Positions 1 through 12,910 of a stretch of DNA of 64,000 bases are shown here, piece after piece (the stretch's first letter is position 1; every line of letters begins with the position of its first letter). Under the pieces are notes generated by a model that worked only from the letters and a program-made list of their open reading frames with translations, did not search any database and was not told the origin of the DNA. The translations under genes and the position numbers were made by a program. The stretch comes from Ascaris suum (taxonomy: Eukaryota; Nematoda; Chromadorea; Rhabditida; Ascarididae): assembly GCA_013433145.1 (NCBI GenBank), contig CM024184.1, positions 7,254,137 to 7,318,136 of the forward strand. Reading direction: 5' to 3'.

Positions 1-3000
1 TTTTCTTTAGAACATTCTGGTTGAAATTTCGATGAGTTGCTTTCAAAAGCGGTGAATATTACCGGAATTAAGTTAAGATACTAGAGGTCGATGGAGAGTT
101 TATTGGATGAACTCCTTATATATTCCCAATTATGTTTTATGCTTTATCAATGAATTTTAATGTTGATGTGAACGTCATATGTTTCCTGCCATCTGTTTCT
201 GGTTTTATTCTCGCTTTTTGGAATTGTAGATGATCCCTTTCATAAATGTCGGTTTTATTTCTTAGTTCATATATGACTTTTCAGCAGAGCATTTATTCAG
301 CGATCGATTGGCGGAGGGCAAATTAATGAATTTGAGGGTTTCTTTGTTGATGTGATGCTGTTATATCGAAATAGAGGAGATGAGCGACGATCACATTTTA
401 GAGCTAGACGGATCGGGGGGCAGTGCATTCCTTAAAGAGTTGCATACAAGAATCAGAGGGAAAGGTCTAGCCGAAGATTCATCCTCACCACAAATCAGCT
501 AATTCAGTTTCACGTGGATTGGGGCGACCCGCCTTCAGAACTTTCTCCTCAACACTTGCCACCGGTCTAGAATGCTATGCCGTATTTATACCATACCGTA
601 CATCATACCATATATATACCAAATTTTACTATACCATGTTATACAATAATTATGCCAAATAATTTGTATCATACATATCGTCGCGCCGCCGTGTGAAACC
701 ATGCTATGCCTTATTAATATATTCTCGAACTTATCATGTGCAATTTTGGCAGAAGCGTTCGATTAGCGATAGGAATTCCATAATCAAAATGATATGGGCG
801 CGATCAAGACATAAGCCACAGAAAGCTCATTCTCTAAGTAGGGAAAAGAGATCCCTCTATTCCGCATGTCGTTTAGTGGTTCTATTCAAAAGTGGATTTT
901 GCTTACGAGAGCGGGCGTAAATTCAGATCACCGCAATTAATCGTTCTTGAAAAAAAATAATTGCGAAAGAAATCTTGAAGGGGGTAGTAACCTACATAAG
1001 AGGTAATGTCGAACCACTGGGGAAAACGATCGTAAAGAGTATGATGAATAGAGTCGTCGTTAACAGCGTTCGTTTGGTTGTCTCATTTTCGATTGACATG
1101 TGCAAAGCAAGCGCGAACGTAACCGCGCCTTTCATTCCTATAACCTTCGCTAAATTATTCGAAGTTTTAACAGAACTAGAAATTTGTGAAGCTTGAAATC
1201 AGTAGGTTTTTATTGGTGCATGACAAAAGTACAATAGAAATAAAACGAAATGACATAGCGATTTATAGGTAGCTTTTTAAAATTTGAAACACGTAGGTCA
1301 CAGAAGTTTATGATTGTTTGCTCCTAATTTCAAGCAATCAGCTGAGACTCTGAGAAAAATCCGCTTCAATGTCTAGTTTCCACAAAAGTTTTATTATAAA
1401 CACCACTCTTAAACAATCACGATAATTTTATTTCATTTACATTCCGGCAGTCATCACTGTCACCATTATAGCCGAAAGTCGAAAACTCAGAGCATTCCAC
1501 ATCTTGTCTACAGTATATTCTGCAACGAGGTCACTACTCATTAGGGTGTTAATCCTTTTGAAGCTTTGTGGAGTCAGTGTTTGTTCTAATAAAGCCCGTG
1601 AACATATAGCAAAGTGGTCGACGGTTTTTATGAGCGCACTATGACGGAAGTTTCCCAGCAGCCGAGAGTCCAACACGAGTAAAACAGCACTCATTAAACC
1701 ACTTTTCCCACAATACATCTTTCTTGGGCGTTCAAATTTAAATGAGTGCTGTTATGACATGCAGCAACTGTGGTCCTTATTCTATTTTTCTGTTCCATAA
1801 GAGCTAACGAAGTACATTTATTTGCATTCTTATCCAAACAGTCGAGCACCCAATAGAGCCAATACGTTAGCCACTGCTACCGATGCATACTTCCTTCTGT
1901 TTTATTAAAAGTAGGTGGTCGTGCATGTTAAATCTAACAAGTAGAGATAGGGCACTGCCGTCGAAGAAGCCGTCATACGTTTTATGGGCAACGATAATAT
2001 TGTGCTTAAGGCACAGTGATGTAGTCTTGTTTGTTTTTGTTACTTTTTTGGAGTGGGTGAGGAGAGAGGGAAGGGAGGAGGGGGGAGCGGGAGTTTGTTC
2101 ATGCAGCTCATTTTGTTGAAACTTCTGGTTGTGCGTTCATTCATTTCTCTGGCAGATTGACCACATATTTTATCAAAACTTTTTTTCGTTCGTCGCCATT
2201 ACTACAACTGTAGAAAGGATACGAGAAACCAGGATATCAAATATATGATTGATATGATTATATTAAAGGCGCAATATTCGACGACTCATTTTATATACGA
2301 AATTGTTGAATGTTTGATTATAATTTTTTTGTCCATTCTAAATCATAGTACACCTGATTTTTGAAAAAATTACGTCTTTAGCCGTTTACTTCTGATCATT
2401 TTAACGATCTAATTTTTGTCAGGTGCTAGTCTCACAGGCGTAACAGTTGCACTACATATATAGTAATGTTTACACCCCTGTGGGTCGAATCTTATTGCCG
2501 ACCATGCACGCATACAGTATATGGAGCCGGAAGTACCATGGCAGGTGTTTTTTGAAAACTCACTGTTCTGGGTGTGTTCACATTTGAGAGCGTCATCTGC
2601 AAGTTTATCAGGGTGATAGGCAAATTATCAAATATTACAAGCAAATATCCGTTAGTCTATTTAGCCTTTGCTGTGTTTTATAGCAGATTATTTTTCACTA
2701 CCTCTTCTTCATCTTTTCAGCGTACATTTATGGATCCATATTGGACATTTATTCGTTCATATGGATCCACATTTGTTATGCAAATCGGTGGTGAATGTAG
2801 AGTGGGAGGGAGAGAGGGTAAGCCTGGCAGAGAGACAGGAGAGGATGAACGTGGCAAGTATCGGAGCCGCGGATAAAGCTCAAAAAAAATTTTTTTTTCT
2901 TTAATTTGGTCGAAATTCTTGAGAATGAGAAATTCGATTGCACTTGCAACACTGATGAAACTCAGCTTTTTACCATTGACTGGATTTTGTTTGTCCGGTC

Positions 3001-6000
3001 GATCGAATGCTTATCACTTATTGCATTGAAAAATTCTAGTGAGCAAGAAATCGATAGGAATTAAGGTTTGGAGAGTTATTTAATGAGGAATATTTGATGA
3101 TGTTGCAAAATGTTTATTCCTGTAGGCGCCATATCTCTTGCTAGATAGACTTGTTAGAGAAAATATCATTAATATTCAATTTCGTTTAAAACTCGAACGT
3201 TTTATTTTTTTTTTTATTTTCAATTTCATGCATTGCATAAAATTTCACGATTTTTTTTTGCAGTCGGTGAAAATAAGAGGAAACGGCGGTGATACTCAAT
3301 CGCTGCTGTTGGAAATTAAATAACCATAGTTGAAAATGTTACATCAAGCACTACTTATAGCAGGAGTTTGTACTTGCTTATAGTGGAGACGGGTAATGCT
3401 TCTGAACATAATGGAAGAGCTAGGATGTCCATCGACTTTTCATTGAAATTCCATAAACCGTATCTCCAGTTGCATTTCTGTAAACCTACCCGCTACCAAC
3501 GGTTTGCATTTGGTACGCCCTGCCAAAACTTTTCATTCCTTCATTTCATCGAGGTAAACGAAAGGGAGAGAGCACATTCCCCTTCGTCGATCAGAGCAGA
3601 GATTGGCAAAGAATAAGGGAGTGTGAAGAAAACCACTGAAAACAAAGGTAGCAGGAAGCGATAACATAAAGGAAAAGACAGAAATTGAACAAATAGTCAC
3701 GAAAGATTTCGAAGTTGTGGTTGCGTGTATTTTTTCTTTCTCTTTTTTTGACATTGAGATAAGAAATTTTCTGAGAAGTGTTTGCTGCCAGAAATTTAAT
3801 TTTTTTTGTAGAGTTTTAGTAGCATTTGTGCTAATTTTGGCCATTAGATAATATCATTGTTGTATTATTGAAATTGTGTGTGAATAATGAATGGCTTTCT
3901 TTGAAAGGGGACTATAAAACGTTGGAAATTAGGTGGCTTTAGAATGAATGGAAAAAAATGTCACAGGAATTAGCCCGATATTTTTTTTTCTTGTCGTACC
4001 GGCGACTAGTTACACCGATCACTTTTATAGATGACCAGCACATAATGCAGCATATGTTTTATTGCTTGCATTTTTAAATTGACTCCAGCTGCTCATTTTG
4101 ATATTCCAAACGTGGCCGACTGTTAAATATGAACGGATTGATGTAGGTGCATCACAAGTAGGCAAATGTTTGGGTGCCTTAAAGTGCTGATAGTTCCTTT
4201 CAAAGTTGGTAGGTAAAATTGCAGGATATTGATGGTGATGGGAGGGAGGAATAAGGCATCATATTGATATGTTTTGTAGGTGTAAATTTGCAGAAGCTTA
4301 TTAAAATTTGGGAGGAGCTCAAGGTCTTTTTAAGGAACATTTGAAGAAAATGGAGAAAAGAAAATTTTGGGACACTGAGATGCACAGAAATTCTTTGGAA
4401 AGGGTGGGGGGGGGGGTCTATGATAACAGCTGGATTGATAATTGCGTGATAACATTTTGATTGTTCCTAGAATTTCGCTTGTGTTTTTCTATGAGATGTT
4501 AATTTTTGCTTCTCTAAATGTCACAACCGGGGGATTGATTTCTTTACTTCCTCATCCATTGTTCCTCAAATTCGTTTTTTTGCTTAGAATCCCAAAATTT
4601 TTGTCGTCGATTTCTGAGTAGATCCCTCCTCAGTGATCGCGACGCATAGTGGGATGATCGCGTTCCTTTTTTATATCTACAGGTATCGTACCTCATGGTT
4701 ATTAAGCGTCAAACTTAGTGTGTCCTGCAATGCATCCTATACAAACGACACACTACTTACCATGTGTATTTAATGATTTATCAATGTGGAAGCAATGTTG
4801 TAACCTACGAAACGTGCCAGCTAAGGCAGGTAAGCTAGCTACTTGATACGCTTAGCTAGAGTATACCGGCTACTTGAAACACTTCTGAAAACTTGCTTGT
4901 CTTGTTTATAATGTCGTAAAGAAGTGATGTTCAGTTTTCTTTTATAGGGCCGCTGATTGGAACCTGATGAACCAGATTGGGTAGGTCGTATGCGTTTAGT
5001 GGCAATCGGCAAAAAATTGGAGCTTCGTTTAGAGGACAAATCAAGTGGTCAGCTGTTTGCAAAGGCCCCCATTGATGAGTATCCGGTATCTGCATTGAAC
5101 CGGTCATCGACTCATCGCGTTATTTTGTTGTGCGGCTAAAGAACGACAATGGACAAACAGCGTTCATTGGTGAGTTGTTGAATTCAAAAAAGCATCGTTA
5201 ATAAAATTCTTGATATTCCATATTGGTCAGAAAGGGTTGTATGAGTACTGAAATTATTTGGCTAAAACTTCCTTTGATGTCTTTACATTTTGAAATTTGA
5301 AATTTTGCTGTTGTTAAATACGTGAAGGTTTGTAAAGACATTGGGAAACATAAAAACAGTCTATTCTTTTGTCTGAGGTGCATATTTCGACAACTTTATA
5401 TTATGGTTTGCTCTGTAAACACAATTAAAAGACTTGCAATTAAATATGCGAACTGACCGAAAGATATGTGTAGATCATCGTTCGTAGTTAAGAATCGTGT
5501 GAATTGCGGGACTGAATTAATAAATGGCTCGTAGGAGTTGAAAGCGTAGATGGCGATCAAGCTTGGCGGTCTTTCTTACACGTAGAAATGTATCAGTGTT
5601 GTCAACACTGAACTACAGCTCTCTGATGTTATGGTGAAATAGCCCAAAAAGCACATAGTGGCATCACTCTTCAACAGTAGAAATGGATGAGATATCCTCG
5701 CTACTCGCAGCCGGCTTCCGTTGATCTCGAAGGAAAAGGGGGAATAATTTTTGAGCTGAAGAGCCATATTCGAGTAGTCGAAATGAATGTTTGTGGAAGG
5801 CTCTCGTTATATTCTATGAAGCTTTTGTCTCGATATGTTCACCATAACTAACACAACATGGCCTAAAGTCTAGCGATCGCAATTTTAAACTGTGATGTAT
5901 GTAAAAATTTTCCGTCATTTGGGCTTGTTATCAGTGTCGGAAGTTTGGCCGGATTCATTCGCTTTTTTCCCAAAATTTTCGTTTCATTTTATCCTTCAGA

Positions 6001-6014
6001 AATTTGCAATTTAA
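1..6014 (+). repeat. Left arm of a 12.9-kb inverted repeat
   Basis: This arm is the reverse complement of 6895-12910. Paired coordinates sum to 12911 at the outer end and 12909 at the inner end, so only a few indels separate the arms. Differences I could read include an extra AC near 2352, a missing G near 2440, poly-A length near 2882-2889, an extra A near 3013, T-run lengths near 3770 and 4576, and GG versus GGG near 5084. Because the window starts at base 1 of the match, the arm may extend further left. Apart from the NECAP exon copy at 4948-5169, I see no convincing coding sequence in it; the short open frames are uncharacteristic of protein. Confidence 0.97.
4948..5169 (+). pseudogene. 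NECAP: Inverted second copy of the NECAP internal exon
   Basis: This is the same exon as 7740-7962, on the opposite strand in the left arm, with the same acceptor (cttttatag) and donor (gtgagt). It reads [13 protein letters not shown] through AKAPIDEYP and then loses frame, because GGG is GG at about 5084-5085; the right arm keeps the frame to the donor. Downstream there is no GFGDRGD exon on this strand within the arm. Even if the base loss is a sequencing fault, this copy is a fragment of a gene rather than a second gene. Confidence 0.8.
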
Positions 6015-6894
6015 AACAGTAGTAAAAATTTTAAGTAGTGCACTATTGAGAACTGGTATATCTAAAAGGTCGTTAAGAACAGTTACTTCCATGCATTTAG
6101 AAAGCGAACAACGATAGGAATTAAAAACTGCATCGGTAACCCCTTTTTGAATCGACCCTATTTTCCTTTCGCGTTACCTGCTGATGTCTTCCCAGGTTAT
6201 ACCTTACTTCAAAATCTAAGCTGTCATCGAGTTTCACGTGTCTAACGTTCACAGCTGAAGTAACATCCTAATGGATGAACGTACCCAATGTTCAAAGTAA
6301 TTGTCTGTCCTTCTTTGAAGCCCAGGTCCAGCTTCGGTTGACTGCCACTTATTTGCTCCTTTTCGAGCTCGTGCTCTTTTCGATATACTTGAAATGGTCC
6401 TGTAGGGGACGTCGAGGTCGAACGAGTCACCTCGATCGCCGAATCCCATATGCAATTCGCCTTTATTGGTCACTCGTTCGCTGCGTCGCCTAAGGACCAT
6501 TACCAACAACAACAGCACATTCGTTCAACACCTTACTTGCGAATTTTTTCGCACCTGGGTTCAAAGAAGGACGTCAGTCACACATAACCCACCTATCCCT
6601 AGCATCCGTCGGTATCCTTTCGATGTTCCACGTATCGCTGTCACTACTTCGCTACTTGCTCAACTCGATCAGACAGCTTTTCCATTCACAAATCAAGGAA
6701 AAGTGGGCCATAAGAGTACGATCACGGAGAGATGAACCACACAGCCAATGAAATAAATGGCTTTTGCGATGCAATGATTCCCTCATCGAAAGACTTAAAA
6801 TGATATCCCAAGCAACTGAAAACTAACTGAAATTCTGAACGACCGAAAGTTATCCAGTAGGCGGCGAGTGACTAAAGAAATTTATCTTACTGTG
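6015..6894. other. 880-bp spacer between the inverted-repeat arms
   Basis: This is the single-copy centre of the palindrome. It carries one NECAP exon (6285-6460, minus). Both junctions are abrupt. After the shared sequence tgcaatttaa, the left side continues aacagtag and the right side (reverse complement) continues cacagtaa, so at most a few bases of microhomology (acagta) lie beyond the break. No transposon ends are visible at the junctions. Confidence 0.9.
6285..6460 (-). CDS. NECAP: NECAP, following exon (PHear C-terminal part), frame broken
   Basis: This exon follows 7740-7962 after an intron of about 1.28 kb. It reads GFGDRGDSFDLDV, then LQDHFKYIEK, then EHELEKEQISGSQPKLDLGF and KEGQTITLNIG. 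These are the characteristic NECAP blocks GF-x-D-R-G-D-[AS]-F-D, LQDHFK and KLDLGFKEGQTI. The three blocks lie in three different frames. One base is missing near 6405-6408 (a G run on the plus strand) and one near 6377-6380 (a T run). The proposed acceptor is caataaag at 6461-6462, which fits the phase and gives a four-residue insertion (ELHM) before GFGD. The donor is GTACGT. Either this is a pseudogene or two homopolymer errors remain. Confidence 0.85.
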
Positions 6895-9800
6895 TTAAAT
6901 TGCAAATTTCTGAAGGATAAAATGAAACGAAAATTTTGGGAAAAAAGCGAATGAATCCGGCCAAACTTCCGACACTGATAACAAGCCCAAATGACGGAAA
7001 ATTTTTACATACATCACAGTTTAAAATTGCGATCGCTAGACTTTAGGCCATGTTGTGTTAGTTATGGTGAACATATCGAGACAAAAGCTTCATAGAATAT
7101 AACGAGAGCCTTCCACAAACATTCATTTCGACTACTCGAATATGGCTCTTCAGCTCAAAAATTATTCCCCCTTTTCCTTCGAGATCAACGGAAGCCGGCT
7201 GCGAGTAGCGAGGATATCTCATCCATTTCTACTGTTGAAGAGTGATGCCACTATGTGCTTTTTGGGCTATTTCACCATAACATCAGAGAGCTGTAGTTCA
7301 GTGTTGACAACACTGATACATTTCTACGTGTAAGAAAGACCGCCAAGCTTGATCGCCATCTACGCTTTCAACTCCTACGAGCCATTTATTAATTCAGTCC
7401 CGCAATTCACACGATTCTTAACTACGAACGATGATCTACACATATCTTTCGGTCAGTTCGCATATTTAATTGCAAGTCTTTTAATTGTGTTTACAGAGCA
7501 AACCATAATATAAAGTTGTCGAAATATGCACCTCAGACAAAAGAATAGACTGTTTTTATGTTTCCCAATGTCTTTACAAACCTTCACGTATTTAACAACA
7601 GCAAAATTTCAAATTTCAAAATGTAAAGACATCAAAGGAAGTTTTAGCCAAATAATTTCAGTACTCATACAACCCTTTCTGACCAATATGGAATATCAAG
7701 AATTTTATTAACGATGCTTTTTTGAATTCAACAACTCACCAATGAACGCTGTTTGTCCATTGTCGTTCTTTAGCCGCACAACAAAATAACGCGATGAGTC
7801 GATGACCGGTTCAATGCAGATACCCGGATACTCATCAATGGGGGCCTTTGCAAACAGCTGACCACTTGATTTGTCCTCTAAACGAAGCTCCAATTTTTTG
7901 CCGATTGCCACTAAACGCATACGACCTACCCAATCTGGTTCATCAGGTTCCAATCAGCGGCCCTATAAAAGAAAACTGAACATCACTTCTTTACGACATT
8001 ATAAACAAGACAAGCAAGTTTTCAGAAGTGTTTCAAGTAGCCGGTATACTCTAGCTAAGCGTATCAAGTAGCTAGCTTACCTGCCTTAGCTGGCACGTTT
8101 CGTAGGTTACAACATTGCTTCCACATTGATAAATCATTAAATACACATGGTAAGTAGTGTGTCGTTTGTATAGGATGCATTGCAGGACACACTAAGTTTG
8201 ACGCTTAATAACCATGAGGTACGATACCTGTAGATATAAAAAAGGAACGCGATCATCCCACTATGCGTCGCGATCACTGAGGAGGGATCTACTCAGAAAT
8301 CGACGACAAAAATTTTGGGATTCTAAGCAAAAAAAACGAATTTGAGGAACAATGGATGAGGAAGTAAAGAAATCAATCCCCCGGTTGTGACATTTAGAGA
8401 AGCAAAAATTAACATCTCATAGAAAAACACAAGCGAAATTCTAGGAACAATCAAAATGTTATCACGCAATTATCAATCCAGCTGTTATCATAGACCCCCC
8501 CCCCCACCCTTTCCAAAGAATTTCTGTGCATCTCAGTGTCCCAAAATTTTCTTTTCTCCATTTTCTTCAAATGTTCCTTAAAAAGACCTTGAGCTCCTCC
8601 CAAATTTTAATAAGCTTCTGCAAATTTACACCTACAAAACATATCAATATGATGCCTTATTCCTCCCTCCCATCACCATCAATATCCTGCAATTTTACCT
8701 ACCAACTTTGAAAGGAACTATCAGCACTTTAAGGCACCCAAACATTTGCCTACTTGTGATGCACCTACATCAATCCGTTCATATTTAACAGTCGGCCACG
8801 TTTGGAATATCAAAATGAGCAGCTGGAGTCAATTTAAAAATGCAAGCAATAAAACATATGCTGCATTATGTGCTGGTCATCTATAAAAGTGATCGGTGTA
8901 ACTAGTCGCCGGTACGACAAGAAAAAAAAATATCGGGCTAATTCCTGTGACATTTTTTTCCATTCATTCTAAAGCCACCTAATTTCCAACGTTTTATAGT
9001 CCCCTTTCAAAGAAAGCCATTCATTATTCACACACAATTTCAATAATACAACAATGATATTATCTAATGGCCAAAATTAGCACAAATGCTACTAAAACTC
9101 TACAAAAAAAATTAAATTTCTGGCAGCAAACACTTCTCAGAAAAATTTCTTATCTCAATGTCAAAAAAAGAGAAAGAAAAAATACACGCAACCACAACTT
9201 CGAAATCTTTCGTGACTATTTGTTCAATTTCTGTCTTTTCCTTTATGTTATCGCTTCCTGCTACCTTTGTTTTCAGTGGTTTTCTTCACACTCCCTTATT
9301 CTTTGCCAATCTCTGCTCTGATCGACGAAGGGGAATGTGCTCTCTCCCTTTCGTTTACCTCGATGAAATGAAGGAATGAAAAGTTTTGGCAGGGCGTACC
9401 AAATGCAAACCGTTGGTAGCGGGTAGGTTTACAGAAATGCAACTGGAGATACGGTTTATGGAATTTCAATGAAAAGTCGATGGACATCCTAGCTCTTCCA
9501 TTATGTTCAGAAGCATTACCCGTCTCCACTATAAGCAAGTACAAACTCCTGCTATAAGTAGTGCTTGATGTAACATTTTCAACTATGGTTATTTAATTTC
9601 CAACAGCAGCGATTGAGTATCACCGCCGTTTCCTCTTATTTTCACCGACTGCAAAAAAAAATCGTGAAATTTTATGCAATGCATGAAATTGAAAATAAAA
9701 AAAAAAATAAAACGTTCGAGTTTTAAACGAAATTGAATATTAATGATATTTTCTCTAACAAGTCTATCTAGCAAGAGATATGGCGCCTACAGGAATAAAC

Positions 9801-12800
9801 ATTTTGCAACATCATCAAATATTCCTCATTAAATAACTCTCCAAACCTTAATTCCTATCGATTTCTTGCTCACTAGAATTTTTCAATGCAATAAGTGAAA
9901 GCATTCGATCGACCGGACAAACAAAATCCAGTCAATGGTAAAAAGCTGAGTTTCATCAGTGTTGCAAGTGCAATCGAATTTCTCATTCTCAAGAATTTCG
10001 ACCAAATTAAAGAAAAAAAAATTTTTTTTTGAGCTTTATCCGCGGCTCCGATACTTGCCACGTTCATCCTCTCCTGTCTCTCTGCCAGGCTTACCCTCTC
10101 TCCCTCCCACTCTACATTCACCACCGATTTGCATAACAAATGTGGATCCATATGAACGAATAAATGTCCAATATGGATCCATAAATGTACGCTGAAAAGA
10201 TGAAGAAGAGGTAGTGAAAAATAATCTGCTATAAAACACAGCAAAGGCTAAATAGACTAACGGATATTTGCTTGTAATATTTGATAATTTGCCTATCACC
10301 CTGATAAACTTGCAGATGACGCTCTCAAATGTGAACACACCCAGAACAGTGAGTTTTCAAAAAACACCTGCCATGGTACTTCCGGCTCCATATACTGTAT
10401 GCGTGCATGGTCGGCAATAAGATTCGACCCACAGGGGTGTAAACATTACTATATATATAGTGCAACTGTTACGCCCTGTGAGACTAGCACCTGACAAAAA
10501 TTAGATCGTTAAAATGATCAGAAGTAAACGGCTAAAGACGTAATTTTTTCAAAAATCAGGTACTATGATTTAGAATGGACAAAAAAATTATAATCAAACA
10601 TTCAACAATTTCGTATATAAAATGAGTCGTCGAATATTGCGCCTTTAATATAATCATATCAATCATATATTTGATATCCTGGTTTCTCGTATCCTTTCTA
10701 CAGTTGTAGTAATGGCGACGAACGAAAAAAAGTTTTGATAAAATATGTGGTCAATCTGCCAGAGAAATGAATGAACGCACAACCAGAAGTTTCAACAAAA
10801 TGAGCTGCATGAACAAACTCCCGCTCCCCCCTCCTCCCTTCCCTCTCTCCTCACCCACTCCAAAAAAGTAACAAAAACAAACAAGACCACATCACTGTGC
10901 CTTAAGCACAATATTATCGTTGCCCATAAAACGTATGACGGCTTCTTCGACGGCAGTGCCCTATCTCTACTTGTTAGATTTAACATGCACGACCACCTAC
11001 TTTTAATAAAACAGAAGGAAGTATGCATCGGTAGCAGTGGCTAACGTATTGGCTCTATTGGGTGCTCGACTGTTTGGATAAGAATGCAAATAAATGTACT
11101 TCGTTAGCTCTTATGGAACAGAAAAATAGAATAAGGACCACAGTTGCTGCATGTCATAACAGCACTCATTTAAATTTGAACGCCCAAGAAAGATGTATTG
11201 TGGGAAAAGTGGTTTAATGAGTGCTGTTTTACTCGTGTTGGACTCTCGGCTGCTGGGAAACTTCCGTCATAGTGCGCTCATAAAAACCGTCGACCACTTT
11301 GCTATATGTTCACGGGCTTTATTAGAACAAACACTGACTCCACAAAGCTTCAAAAGGATTAACACCCTAATGAGTAGTGACCTCGTTGCAGAATATACTG
11401 TAGACAAGATGTGGAATGCTCTGAGTTTTCGACTTTCGGCTATAATGGTGACAGTGATGACTGCCGGAATGTAAATGAAATAAAATTATCGTGATTGTTT
11501 AAGAGTGGTGTTTATAATAAAACTTTTGTGGAAACTAGACATTGAAGCGGATTTTTCTCAGAGTCTCAGCTGATTGCTTGAAATTAGGAGCAAACAATCA
11601 TAAACTTCTGTGACCTACGTGTTTCAAATTTTAAAAAGCTACCTATAAATCGCTATGTCATTTCGTTTTATTTCTATTGTACTTTTGTCATGCACCAATA
11701 AAAACCTACTGATTTCAAGCTTCACAAATTTCTAGTTCTGTTAAAACTTCGAATAATTTAGCGAAGGTTATAGGAATGAAAGGCGCGGTTACGTTCGCGC
11801 TTGCTTTGCACATGTCAATCGAAAATGAGACAACCAAACGAACGCTGTTAACGACGACTCTATTCATCATACTCTTTACGATCGTTTTCCCCAGTGGTTC
11901 GACATTACCTCTTATGTAGGTTACTACCCCCTTCAAGATTTCTTTCGCAATTATTTTTTTTCAAGAACGATTAATTGCGGTGATCTGAATTTACGCCCGC
12001 TCTCGTAAGCAAAATCCACTTTTGAATAGAACCACTAAACGACATGCGGAATAGAGGGATCTCTTTTCCCTACTTAGAGAATGAGCTTTCTGTGGCTTAT
12101 GTCTTGATCGCGCCCATATCATTTTGATTATGGAATTCCTATCGCTAATCGAACGCTTCTGCCAAAATTGCACATGATAAGTTCGAGAATATATTAATAA
12201 GGCATAGCATGGTTTCACACGGCGGCGCGACGATATGTATGATACAAATTATTTGGCATAATTATTGTATAACATGGTATAGTAAAATTTGGTATATATA
12301 TGGTATGATGTACGGTATGGTATAAATACGGCATAGCATTCTAGACCGGTGGCAAGTGTTGAGGAGAAAGTTCTGAAGGCGGGTCGCCCCAATCCACGTG
12401 AAACTGAATTAGCTGATTTGTGGTGAGGATGAATCTTCGGCTAGACCTTTCCCTCTGATTCTTGTATGCAACTCTTTAAGGAATGCACTGCCCCCCGATC
12501 CGTCTAGCTCTAAAATGTGATCGTCGCTCATCTCCTCTATTTCGATATAACAGCATCACATCAACAAAGAAACCCTCAAATTCATTAATTTGCCCTCCGC
12601 CAATCGATCGCTGAATAAATGCTCTGCTGAAAAGTCATATATGAACTAAGAAATAAAACCGACATTTATGAAAGGGATCATCTACAATTCCAAAAAGCGA
12701 GAATAAAACCAGAAACAGATGGCAGGAAACATATGACGTTCACATCAACATTAAAATTCATTGATAAAGCATAAAACATAATTGGGAATATATAAGGAGT

Positions 12801-12910
12801 TCATCCAATAAACTCTCCATCGACCTCTAGTATCTTAACTTAATTCCGGTAATATTCACCGCTTTTGAAAGCAACTCATCGAAATTTCAACCAGAATGTT
12901 CTAAAGAAAA
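6895..12910 (-). repeat. Right arm of the inverted repeat
   Basis: This is the reverse complement of 1-6014. The match stops at 6895 on the inner side, where the sequence reads ttaaattgcaaatttctgaa. The outer match reaches at least 12910 (ctaaagaaaa), the base that pairs with window position 1. This arm holds the version of the NECAP exon with the longer open frame (7740-7962, minus). Reading from the NECAP exon here into the spacer exon at 6285-6460 is collinear with the protein, so the right arm plus spacer is probably the original arrangement and the left arm the inverted copy. Confidence 0.97.
7740..7962 (-). CDS. NECAP: NECAP (adaptin-ear-binding coat-associated protein), internal exon
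   Basis: NECAP proteins bind AP-2 and AP-1 through a PH-like (PHear) domain and act in clathrin-mediated endocytosis. The frame contains [43 protein letters not shown] and [10 protein letters not shown], ending in FIG. These match the family blocks D-x-P-D-W-x-G-R-[LM]-R, L-E-D-K-x-S-G-x-L-F-A and D-S-S-R-Y-F-V. The acceptor is ttcttttatag and the donor is GTGAGT after the FIG codons. The 5' part encodes A-A-D-W-N-L in a different frame from DEPDW, implying one missing base in the stretch aacctgatgaacc; the same fault is in the left-arm copy. The next exon is in the spacer at 6285-6460. Exons upstream of this one were not identified. Confidence 0.85.

Noticed and set aside
693..12218. Mirror-image pairs of open frames across the palindrome
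   Set aside because: They are duplicates produced by the inverted repeat. Except for the NECAP exon, none has splice signals or protein-like composition.
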